A stretch of DNA of 22,063 nt. Source: Candidatus Sericytochromatia bacterium (GTDB taxonomy: Bacteria; Cyanobacteriota; Sericytochromatia; JACMPN01). The position numbers and the translations under genes were made by a program. The first letter of the stretch is position 1. Each line of letters starts with the position of its first letter. Positions 7,773-15,111 of this stretch are shown piece after piece. The notes under the pieces are model-generated. The model was not told the origin of the DNA, searched no databases, and worked only from the letters and a program-made list of their open reading frames with translations. The stretch covers positions 1 to 22,063 of the forward strand of contig JACMPN010000030.1 of assembly GCA_014377495.1 (NCBI GenBank), written 5' to 3'.

Positions 7773-8812
7773 GACTTGCGCTTCTCGCCTTCATAGTAGA
7801 CCCACAGGGGTGAGGACTTGATCACCAGCAGCGAGATGAGCAGGATGATGAAAAAGAGGATCCAGCCTAATGCCGAGGCGTAGCCCATGCGGTGGCGGGA
7901 CCAGGCGGCCTGATAGAGGTAGAGCACGTAGAAGAGGTTCGAATTACCCTGGCCGCCCATGACGTAGGCGATGTCGAAAACCTGGAAGGCCCCGATGATG
8001 CCCATGATCAAATTGAAAAAGAGCACGAAGCTCAGCTGGGGCAGCGTGATCGCCGTGAACTGATGCCACCAGTTGGCCCCGTCGATCGTGGCCGCCTCAT
8101 AGAGCGACTTGGGGATGCCCTTGAGGGCGGCGATGAGGACCATCATGCCGCCGCCGACGCCCCAGAGGCTCGTGATGATGTAGCTGGGCAGGACCATTTT
8201 CGGATTGCCCAGCCAGTCCACGGGCGGCATGCCGGCGCTGATCAGCAAATGGTTGACGAGGCCGAAGTCCGTGTTGAACAGCCACAGAAAGACCATGCCG
8301 ACCGCCAGGGTCGGCAGGACGGCGGGCAGGTAGTAGAGCGTGCGGAACAGCTTGATGCCCGGGACTTCCTGGTTCATCAGAATGGCCACGAGGAGCGAGC
8401 CGATCATCCCCAGCGGGATGGCGATGATGGCGTAGATCCCCGTGTTGATCAGGGCCGTGTAGAAGTTTTCGTCAGTGTTGTTGAAAGCGTAGCGGTAGTT
8501 GTCCAGGCCAACCCAGGTCGGGGCGGCGGCGCCTCGCGGGTCGAAGGTCGTGAACGACAGGTAGAGCGAAAACAGCATCGGCCCGAGCGTGAAGACCAGC
8601 AGCCCGATCAGCCAGGGTGAGATGAACAGGTACCCTTCGATGGCTTCCCAGCCAAAGCGCTTTGTCTTGCGCACGATGGCGGGCAAAGGGGGCAACGGCG
8701 CCGTCATCATGCCGACGCCGGCACCCGGCGGGGCTGCCAGGATGGGCAGGTCGTCGGTGTTGCTTCGGCCATCGGGTGAGTTGGGCTGCGAGGTCCAGGA
8801 TCCGGTCGTCAT
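7769..8812 (-). CDS. carbohydrate ABC transporter permease, MalF/UgpA type
   Basis: This 347-residue protein is the second permease of the importer. After a polar 50-residue N-terminal segment rich in Pro, Gly and Ser, the membrane part starts at YLFISPWLIGLLVFTLGPML (residues 61-80), a hallmark of MalF/UgpA-type subunits. The EAA loop reads YEAATIDGANWWHQF, near residue 238, followed by a late helix FVLFFNLIMGIIGAFQVF. About six helices are predicted. The start at 8812 is supported by an ATGA overlap with the solute-binding protein stop. An internal ATG at residue 35 would give a more usual N-terminus but would lose the coupling. The N-terminal extension is unusual for the family. Confidence 0.95.
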   Translation of the reverse strand: MTTGSWTSQPNSPDGRSNTDDLPILAAPPGAGVGMMTAPLPPLPAIVRKTKRFGWEAIEGYLFISPWLIGLLVFTLGPMLFSLYLSFTTFDPRGAAAPTWVGLDNYRYAFNNTDENFYTALINTGIYAIIAIPLGMIGSLLVAILMNQEVPGIKLFRTLYYLPAVLPTLAVGMVFLWLFNTDFGLVNHLLISAGMPPVDWLGNPKMVLPSYIITSLWGVGGGMMVLIAALKGIPKSLYEAATIDGANWWHQFTAITLPQLSFVLFFNLIMGIIGAFQVFDIAYVMGGQGNSNLFYVLYLYQAAWSRHRMGYASALGWILFFIILLISLLVIKSSPLWVYYEGEKRKS

Positions 8813-10062
8813 GGGGTCACCGCCAATACACGCTGCAATTTGGCCTGAGTGTTCGCCGCTGCCTGTGCGGCTGGGACCTGCCCGGTGAGCAGGGGTTGGA
8901 TCAGCGTGCTGAGCACGAAGGTGTCCCAGTCCGTCTGTTCAACGACCCCACGGATGCCGTGGGCGTACTCCATCGAGGCCAGGATCGTCTCTTTGGCGTA
9001 AGCTTTTTTGGGGGCGAACTCGTCCAATCGCTTGGCGAGGGACCGTCTGGGCGGGACGATTTTCCACCGGTGGAACTCGTCCAGCATGTCGCGCCAGGCC
9101 GTATAGGCCAGAGCCTGATGTTTGCTCTGGCTTGAAACGACGAGATGGCCCATCCAGGCGAACGTGGCCCGCTGCCTGCCTTTTGGCAGGACGGTCGTGC
9201 CGACGGGCATGCCGGGGATCTGGTCTTTGTCGTCGGAGGCGCCGCCGAAGAACATGGCGATGCGTCCGGACTTGAATAGTTCGTCGGCACCCATCTGGGA
9301 CACGGTGCCACTGGCGGGCGAGACCTTGTCGGTGACGACCAGGTCCTGGACGAAGGTGAGGGCCTCGACAGTTTTCGGATCGTCGAACGTCGGGTGGCTG
9401 CGGGTGGTATCGAGCACATCACCGCCGTTTTGCCAGATCCAGATCGGCAAGGGCGGCCAGGTGTATTGCAAAAACCCCCACTGGACCGTGCGCCCGCTGG
9501 CTTCTTTCCACGTCAGTTTGCGGGCCGTGTCCCGGAAGGTGGCCCAAGTCATGGTCCCATCGGGGTATGGCACATCGGCCTTGTCGAACAGCGTTTTGTT
9601 GTAGTACAGGACGATTGGCATCATCACAAAGGGCAGGCCGTAGTAATGGCCGTTCCACTGGGAGGTGTCCTGGGCGGCCGGGTAGTAATCGGCGAGATCG
9701 ATCTTGGGATCGGACCGGATCGCACTGTCGAGGTCCGCCAGAGCCCCGATGGCAGCGTATGACGGCAGGTACTCATGGCTGAGGAGGAACAGGTCGGGAG
9801 CCAGTTTGCCGGCCATCATCGTGTCGATTTTGGTCGGGTAGTCGCCTGGGATCGTCATCATCTCGACTTGGAACTCGCCCGTGTGGCGAAGGTTGATCCG
9901 GCTGATGATCGCCTGCATCTGTTTGGCTTCCGTCGTGCCGAACCAGGTGGCGAACTTCAGGGTCGGCACGCCGGTTTTTTTTGCCGCACAGGCACTCAGC
10001 CCCAGGGCCAGGGTCAGCACGCTGCACAAGCGCCAAAAAGGGACAAACGGTCGGATCGCCAT
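8809..10062 (-). CDS. carbohydrate ABC transporter substrate-binding lipoprotein
   Basis: This 417-residue protein is a family 1 extracellular solute-binding protein, the sugar receptor of the importer. The frame is open for 20 more codons, but I chose the ATG at 10062 because AGAGG lies about five bases upstream and because it starts a clean lipoprotein signal (RLCSVLTLALGLSAC) with the lipid-modified Cys at residue 25. Mature-protein blocks typical of the family include LKFATWFG, DLFLLSHEYLPSYAAIGAL, YGLPFVMMPIVLYYNKTLF and a late FGGASDDKDQIPGMPVG loop. Many aromatic residues (WPPLPIWIWQNGG) suit stacking on sugar rings. It is the first gene of the operon. The ligand is not deducible, but neighbouring glycosidases suggest an oligosaccharide. 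Confidence 0.95.
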   Translation of the reverse strand: MAIRPFVPFWRLCSVLTLALGLSACAAKKTGVPTLKFATWFGTTEAKQMQAIISRINLRHTGEFQVEMMTIPGDYPTKIDTMMAGKLAPDLFLLSHEYLPSYAAIGALADLDSAIRSDPKIDLADYYPAAQDTSQWNGHYYGLPFVMMPIVLYYNKTLFDKADVPYPDGTMTWATFRDTARKLTWKEASGRTVQWGFLQYTWPPLPIWIWQNGGDVLDTTRSHPTFDDPKTVEALTFVQDLVVTDKVSPASGTVSQMGADELFKSGRIAMFFGGASDDKDQIPGMPVGTTVLPKGRQRATFAWMGHLVVSSQSKHQALAYTAWRDMLDEFHRWKIVPPRRSLAKRLDEFAPKKAYAKETILASMEYAHGIRGVVEQTDWDTFVLSTLIQPLLTGQVPAAQAAANTQAKLQRVLAVTP

Positions 10063-10126
10063 GGGGCCTCTTTGGCTGGAACAGCCTGATGCGCCCACCG
10101 ATCTGCAGGAAACAACGTGCAATCGT

Positions 10127-10144
10127 CAGCCGTCAAAACGGCTG
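10127..10144. promoter_or_regulatory. 18-base inverted repeat upstream of the sugar operon
   Basis: The sequence CAGCCGTCAAAACGGCTG has perfect 7-base arms around a 4-base centre. It lies 65 bases before the solute-binding protein start. Neither strand has a following T-run, so it is not an intrinsic terminator. It may be a regulator operator or an mRNA hairpin in the operon leader. Confidence 0.35.
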
Positions 10145-10170
10145 CCATTTCCCGTGCTTTCAAACCAGTC

Positions 10171-10182
10171 AAGCAATTGCTT
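10171..10182. promoter_or_regulatory. 12-base perfect palindrome, candidate operator
   Basis: AAGCAATTGCTT is a perfect palindrome about 110 bases upstream of the solute-binding protein start. It overlaps the stop codon of the doubtful small ORF ending at 10181. On the minus strand it is followed directly by TTGACT, a possible -35 box, but I see no good -10 at the right spacing. Sugar operons are often controlled by LacI-type proteins that bind such palindromes, but no regulator gene is adjacent. Confidence 0.3.
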
Positions 10183-10498
10183 AGAATTGTCTCACGTTCA
10201 GGCGGACCATTGCAGGACCGGTTCCACATTTTGGCTGCCGCCAAGGCTCAGACTGTGAGGCCGACGGGGCTCGACTGTCTGGACCGCCGCCAAACGGACC
10301 CGATGACCACCACGTGCAGCAGGGCCGCCCCCCAGGCTCCCGCCCACCAAAGCTGCCAGCAGGGTCCAGCGGATCGTGGCGGGCATCACCCCCCGTTCGG
10401 TCCCCGAACCACTCGACGGCGAAATAGGCCATTACTGCCGCCAGCGTCATAAACACGGTGAACGCCCGCACGGGGTGGGTCCACAAGGTGAAGCGCAC
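10181..10498 (-). CDS. doubtful small membrane protein (frame A)
   Basis: I do not recognise this 105-residue frame. From a GTG at 10498 it reads a short polar start, then a good hydrophobic helix (about residues 10-28, containing FTVFMTLAAVMAYFAVEWF) and GDRTGG. After that the sequence becomes Gly/Pro/Ser/Trp-rich and non-globular, and third-position G/C bias falls. A GGGAGG lies about 14 bases before the GTG, rather far for a ribosome binding site. The change of character coincides with a run of six G (minus strand), after which another frame looks more like coding sequence. The first 38 residues may be real and the rest an off-frame tail. It follows the NHL gene on the same strand. Confidence 0.3.
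   Translation of the reverse strand: MRFTLWTHPVRAFTVFMTLAAVMAYFAVEWFGDRTGGDARHDPLDPAGSFGGREPGGRPCCTWWSSGPFGGGPDSRAPSASQSEPWRQPKCGTGPAMVRLNVRQF
10198..10386 (-). CDS. doubtful small protein with N-terminal hydrophobic segment (frame B)
   Basis: This 62-residue frame starts at ATG 10386, just after a G-rich GGGGGG that could serve as a ribosome binding site. It opens with MPATIRWTLLAALVGGSL, which resembles a signal peptide or short membrane helix, followed by a polar tail of about 40 residues. Third-position G/C bias is better here than in the overlapping frame A. It overlaps the second half of frame A and may be its true continuation if the G6 run hides a frameshift; the joined product would be a small two-helix membrane protein. 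No function can be assigned. Confidence 0.3.
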   Translation of the reverse strand: MPATIRWTLLAALVGGSLGGGPAARGGHRVRLAAVQTVEPRRPHSLSLGGSQNVEPVLQWSA

Positions 10499-10547
10499 CG
10501 GATGCCCGCAGGACCTCCCTGTCCTGCTCGGCACCGGAAACCCGTCG

Positions 10548-13500
10548 TCAGAAGACGGTGCGAATCGACGTGCTCTGTGCCAACGCCAGACGCCCGGCGG
10601 CGTCGACCGCCACGTTCTGCAGGTTGATGAAGGCGACAGTGCCACTGGTGGCTGCCGTACCGTTGCCCGTGATGTTGGACGCTCCCGGCGCATTCACCAC
10701 ATTGCCGACGACCGTGTAGATCCGATTGTCCGCAGCGGCGACCATCCGGATTTTGCCGTTGTCGACCACGTAGAGGTTGGCACCCCCATCGATGGCGATC
10801 CCCATCGGCCCGCTCAGACGGGCAGCGGTCGCCAGTCCGGCGTCTCCGGTGGCTCCCGCACCGGCAGCCAGATCCCCCGCCAGGTTGTAGATCGAAAACG
10901 CCGTGACGGCATTGCCGCGGAATGTTCCGGACACAGCCGGCACGCAGCGGATGCGGTTGTTGCCGGTATCGGAGATGTAGAGGTTGCCGCCACGGTCCAC
11001 TGCCACGCCGGCCGGACTTTGCAATCGGGCCCCGAGCGCCGCCGTGCCGTCACCGACGTTGCCGGCCGACCCCACGGTCCCCGCGGCGAGATAGATGCGG
11101 CCCCGGGTCAAAGCACCGCCGGCATTGACGTTAAACACCGTGGCCGTGCTGTTGGCCACCATCCGGACGACCGAATTGTTGGTATCGGCGATGAACAGGT
11201 TGCCCACGCTGTCGAGCGCCAGGCCTTTCGGACCGTTCAGCAGCGCTGCCGTGGCCGGACCGCCATTGCCCGAGGATCCGGCGATCGCACCATCCTGGCT
11301 GGCGACGGCATAGATGTAGCCGACCACCATAGGGGCACTGCCATTGACTCCCAGCACGTTTACCGTGTCGTTGGCGACGACCCGGACACGGTTGCCGTCT
11401 GATACGTATAGGTTGCCTGCCGAATCCAACGCCAACTCGCCTGGCGAGTTGACCGTCGTCGTCAAGGCGGGCAGGGCGTCAGCGGTGAGCGCTCCCGTGC
11501 GGTCGCCGGCGATGGCATAGACGTTGCCGCTGGTCATGCTGATCCCGAAGTAACTGCCGGTCGTGTTGCAGGCCATGAAGATCCAGCGGAGATCGCGATC
11601 GGCATAATAGACATTGCTGACCGCAGCGTTGTCGTAGGCCACGCCGGAGGCATTCTTGACGTAGGTGTTTGTCGCCGGAACGCCGTAACCGACTTGGGCA
11701 AGGCTCGTTGGCGGATATCCGGCGAGGGTCTTGTTCAGGTTCGCCGTGACGGATGTCCCGAAATACGTGCCGGTCGTGGCCGCCAACATCCGGATCCGGG
11801 CGTTGGAGGTGTCAGCGACGATCAGGTTGTCGTTGGCGCCCACGGCGAGACCGTAAGGAAAGGTCAGTTTGGAGGCAGTCCCGGCAAGGCCCTCGCCGAT
11901 GTTACCGCCCGAGCCGAAGGTGCCGAAGACGACGGCCAGCGTGTTGGCGCCCGGGGTCACGCCGAGGACGGGGCCTGCACCTGCAGCGACCACCATGACG
12001 CAGTTGAGAAGCTGGGTGGCGATGAAGAGATTACCTTGGCTGTCGAAGGCGATGCCATTGGGCTGATTGAGCTTGGCCGTCCCAGGCACCGCCCCCCGGG
12101 TGACGCCGGGGTTGTTGGTGGCGTCGCCCACCAGGTTGTAAATCATGCCGGCCGTCGTCAGGGCGACGCCGAACAGCGTGCCGCCAGCGGTTTTTGCTAC
12201 CACCCGTACCCTATGGTTGGATTGGTCGTTGATGACCATGTTGCCATTGGGATCGAATACCACGGCGTCGGGTTGTGCCAGGACACCCGTGTTCAGGGCA
12301 AACACACCGTCAGGCGATGTCCCGTTGCCGCCGCCGCCGGCAACCGCATAAATGAAGTTGGCCAGCAGGGCACCATTGCCGTTTGCCCGCCACAAGCCTC
12401 CCGGAATGTTGGCCTTGGGGATCATACGGACCTGATAGTGGTCGTAGTCGCAGATATAGAGGTTGCCAGCCGGATCAAAGTTGAGGCCCGTGGGGCGGTT
12501 GAGGTTGCAGGTGCCGGCTGCGGCGTTGTTGCCGTTGTTCGCCACGGTTGCCGAGGGGCCGGCGGTGCCGGAAGTGTTGCCCACCGCATCTCCGGCGAGG
12601 TTGTAGATGTTGCCGACCGTTAGAATGCCATTGCCGTTCACCCCGAAGACGTTGGCCGTCGTCCGGGCGATGACGCGTACCCGGTTGTTGGTCCGATCCG
12701 ACGTGTAGACGTTGCCAAGGCTGTCTACCGCGAGGCCGACACCCGGATTCAGAAACGTCTGCCTTGCCACCTGACCATTGGTGTCATCTGTACCGACCTC
12801 GACGCCGTTGGCAGTGCCCCTGCCAGCAATGGTGTAGATCTTGTTCGCCGTCATGATTTGATTGAAATAAGTGCCCGAGGTCTTGCAGACCATGCGGATC
12901 ACCTTCCGGTCGAAGTCCGTCATGAAGATGTTTCCGCCGTTCGCCACGGTATCCAGGGCGATGGCTTGAGGTTGGCCCAGACCACCGCCGCCGCCGCGGT
13001 TGGTGGTCGCGGCAGTGGCGAGTTCACCGTCGCCCAAATCGTTGCCGCCACCGACGATTTGGGTCAGCTGACTTGACAGGGTGACGGCAGGATTGTTGAC
13101 CGTGACGCCGCTGGCACTGACGGTGACGGCACTTGGCCTGGCCGGGGTGGCGAAACCGGTGGCTCCCCGGGCAAACGTCCAGGCGGTGTAGGCGCCGTCG
13201 GCCAGGCCAAACCACTTGTAAGCCGCCGTGCTTTGAGACAGGAACGTCCCCAGGACTGGGCCACCAATGGCCAGGGCCAGAGAGGTGCCCCATTGGGTCG
13301 CTGCCAGGTCGGGAGACGTCGGGGTCACGGTCGAAGTCGCCCCGGTCGCGTCGTTCAACGGCACGGTGACGGCAAGGCCCGAGGCCCCCAACGTATAGGT
13401 CGTCACGCCGCCGGTGACGGTTGCTCTCATGCGGCTGGTCCGCGGTCCGCCCTGGGCGATGGAGGTCGCACCGGCTTTGGCGTCGACTTCCAGGACGTAA

Positions 13501-15110
13501 GTGCCGTCGGGTACGCCGGTAAAGGCTACCGTGGCCGTGGCCAAAGTCTGTGGGACGCCAACCGCTAAGCCTGTCGTGGTGCCCGTGCCAGCCAGGGCCG
13601 AAATGGTCCCGCTGCCGGCGATGGCCCGGACCTGATTGTTGCCCGTATCGACGCTCAGGAGGGTGGCCGCACCGACGGCAAAGCCCACTGGCCCGCTGAG
13701 GGCAGTGGAAGCGGCCTGGCCACCGTTGGTGGGCGTACCCGCCGTTCCCGTACCTGCCAGATTGTAGATCGCATTGGCGGTGGTCAGGGTGACGTTGTAT
13801 GCCATGTTGCCATTGGCCCCGGCAATCGCCCGGATGCGATGATTGCCCGTGTCGGCGATCAGCAGATCCTTTGTGGCGTTGGTGCTGAAGGCGATCTTAC
13901 GGGGTGACGAAAGCCTGGCGCTCGTCGCCACCGCCAAGTCGCCCGAGCTGCCAGACCCATTGCCCGTGCCGTCGCCGGCCACGGTGATCAGGTTGAAGGC
14001 GAGCCCCGGGGCAACGCCGAAGATGGCCGCATTATTAAGCGAGACGGCCCGGATCCGGTGGTTGCCGGTATCGGCGACGAAGAGGTCCCCATTGGCGTTG
14101 AATGCCAATGACGACGGGTTGTTCAAGGAGCCGGACCGAGCCGGTCCCCCGTCCCCGTTGGTCCCGCCCCGGGGGGCGCTGCCGGTACCGGCGACGGCAT
14201 ACACGGAGTTGGCCGTCAGCGGCGCACCACCATTGGCATTCAACGTGCTGGCGGCTCCCAAGGCGATCATCCGGATGCGGTTGGTACCAGAGTCGGCGAT
14301 GAAGAGATTGCCCGTGGTATCGAAGGCCATGCCCTTGGGGGCGCTGAATTTGCAGGCCACAGCGCCAATCGGGCCGCCGTCGCCGTTGGCGTTGTCGCTG
14401 ACCGCCGCCGTGTTGCCGGCCGTGTCGCCAGCCAGTGGGTAAAGGAACCCGGCGGCGGCCATGACCACCCCGAACACGGTGGCCGGCGTTTTGCAGAGCA
14501 CACGAATGCGGTGGTTGCCCGTATCGGCGATATAGAGGTTGCCGGCACCGTCGAGGGCCAGTCCCTGGGGTTTGTTCAGTTGGGCGCCCGTGCCGATGAG
14601 GCCATCACCAAACCCCGGAGCGGCTGCTGTGCCACCGCCGGCCAGCGTGTAGGTGTTGCCGGCGGTCATCGTGATGCCGTAACTGGTACCAGGGGCCGTG
14701 CAGATCATCCGGACCTGGTCGTTGCCGGTGTCGCAGACGATGACGTTGCCGAGACCATCCACGACGGCATCCCCGGGCGCGTTGAGGCTGACGGCCGTCG
14801 ACAGGCCGCCTGTGGCGGTGTCGGCCGCTGCCGTTTTGAGCGTGTAGACGTAGGCGGTGATCTGGGAGGTGGTCGCCGCAGCGGCCTGGGTCTGCCAGCG
14901 ACCGACGGAGGACTGGACGGAGGCTCGGATGGTCCCGCCGTGTGTCGCACCTAGGTTGATCACGCCGGCTGCGGCGTTGGCAAAGGGTGTCGTCGTGGTC
15001 ACCGTGTCACGCTCCGGCAAGCCGACGCCCGACACCATGAAAACCGACGTACAGCCCGGCACGGCCACGGCGAGCCACACGGCCAGCGATTTTTTGATAA
15101 ATGGCGTCAT
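10548..15110 (-). CDS. giant NHL-repeat beta-propeller surface lipoprotein
   Basis: This protein has 1520 residues from the ATG at 15110. That start has GGAGGA nine bases upstream and gives a lipoprotein-like signal with VAVPGC (Cys20, with an atypical Pro at -2). The longer upstream frame is a shadow of the preceding gene. The body is a series of NHL-type units with cores such as GNLYIADTGNHRIRV. I count 18: six in about residues 60-520, then a non-repeat insert (about 522-687, with TGVPDGTYVLEVDAKAG and DGAYTAWTFARGATGF), then twelve in 690-1520. Units are 65-80 residues long, longer than a canonical NHL repeat, because each adds a block like TYFGISMTSGNVYAIAGD. NHL propellers bind proteins or glycans. 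The gene lies one base after the partner lipoprotein. A role in surface adhesion or sensing is inference. Confidence 0.85.
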   Translation of the reverse strand: MTPFIKKSLAVWLAVAVPGCTSVFMVSGVGLPERDTVTTTTPFANAAAGVINLGATHGGTIRASVQSSVGRWQTQAAAATTSQITAYVYTLKTAAADTATGGLSTAVSLNAPGDAVVDGLGNVIVCDTGNDQVRMICTAPGTSYGITMTAGNTYTLAGGGTAAAPGFGDGLIGTGAQLNKPQGLALDGAGNLYIADTGNHRIRVLCKTPATVFGVVMAAAGFLYPLAGDTAGNTAAVSDNANGDGGPIGAVACKFSAPKGMAFDTTGNLFIADSGTNRIRMIALGAASTLNANGGAPLTANSVYAVAGTGSAPRGGTNGDGGPARSGSLNNPSSLAFNANGDLFVADTGNHRIRAVSLNNAAIFGVAPGLAFNLITVAGDGTGNGSGSSGDLAVATSARLSSPRKIAFSTNATKDLLIADTGNHRIRAIAGANGNMAYNVTLTTANAIYNLAGTGTAGTPTNGGQAASTALSGPVGFAVGAATLLSVDTGNNQVRAIAGSGTISALAGTGTTTGLAVGVPQTLATATVAFTGVPDGTYVLEVDAKAGATSIAQGGPRTSRMRATVTGGVTTYTLGASGLAVTVPLNDATGATSTVTPTSPDLAATQWGTSLALAIGGPVLGTFLSQSTAAYKWFGLADGAYTAWTFARGATGFATPARPSAVTVSASGVTVNNPAVTLSSQLTQIVGGGNDLGDGELATAATTNRGGGGGLGQPQAIALDTVANGGNIFMTDFDRKVIRMVCKTSGTYFNQIMTANKIYTIAGRGTANGVEVGTDDTNGQVARQTFLNPGVGLAVDSLGNVYTSDRTNNRVRVIARTTANVFGVNGNGILTVGNIYNLAGDAVGNTSGTAGPSATVANNGNNAAAGTCNLNRPTGLNFDPAGNLYICDYDHYQVRMIPKANIPGGLWRANGNGALLANFIYAVAGGGGNGTSPDGVFALNTGVLAQPDAVVFDPNGNMVINDQSNHRVRVVAKTAGGTLFGVALTTAGMIYNLVGDATNNPGVTRGAVPGTAKLNQPNGIAFDSQGNLFIATQLLNCVMVVAAGAGPVLGVTPGANTLAVVFGTFGSGGNIGEGLAGTASKLTFPYGLAVGANDNLIVADTSNARIRMLAATTGTYFGTSVTANLNKTLAGYPPTSLAQVGYGVPATNTYVKNASGVAYDNAAVSNVYYADRDLRWIFMACNTTGSYFGISMTSGNVYAIAGDRTGALTADALPALTTTVNSPGELALDSAGNLYVSDGNRVRVVANDTVNVLGVNGSAPMVVGYIYAVASQDGAIAGSSGNGGPATAALLNGPKGLALDSVGNLFIADTNNSVVRMVANSTATVFNVNAGGALTRGRIYLAAGTVGSAGNVGDGTAALGARLQSPAGVAVDRGGNLYISDTGNNRIRCVPAVSGTFRGNAVTAFSIYNLAGDLAAGAGATGDAGLATAARLSGPMGIAIDGGANLYVVDNGKIRMVAAADNRIYTVVGNVVNAPGASNITGNGTAATSGTVAFINLQNVAVDAAGRLALAQSTSIRTVF
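13050..13545 (-). other. non-repeat insert domain within the NHL protein
   Basis: This stretch encodes about 165 residues that break the NHL periodicity between blades 6 and 7. It contains a beta-strand-rich AFTGVPDGTYVLEVDAKAG segment resembling carboxypeptidase-regulatory or Ig-like sandwiches, then SRMRATVTGGVTTYTLGASGL and a Thr-rich linker. No family is recognised with confidence. Boundaries are approximate. Confidence 0.5.
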
Positions 15111-15111
15111 C

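Noticed and set aside
10063..10122. Upstream start for the solute-binding protein
   Set aside because: The 20 extra residues would hide the signal peptide, and the ATG at 10062 has a clear AGAGG.
10548..15110. CRISPR-like or tandem DNA repeats
   Set aside because: The repeated DNA words (for example ggtatcggcgat-type) are imperfect, unevenly spaced and explained by NHL protein repeats in one open frame.
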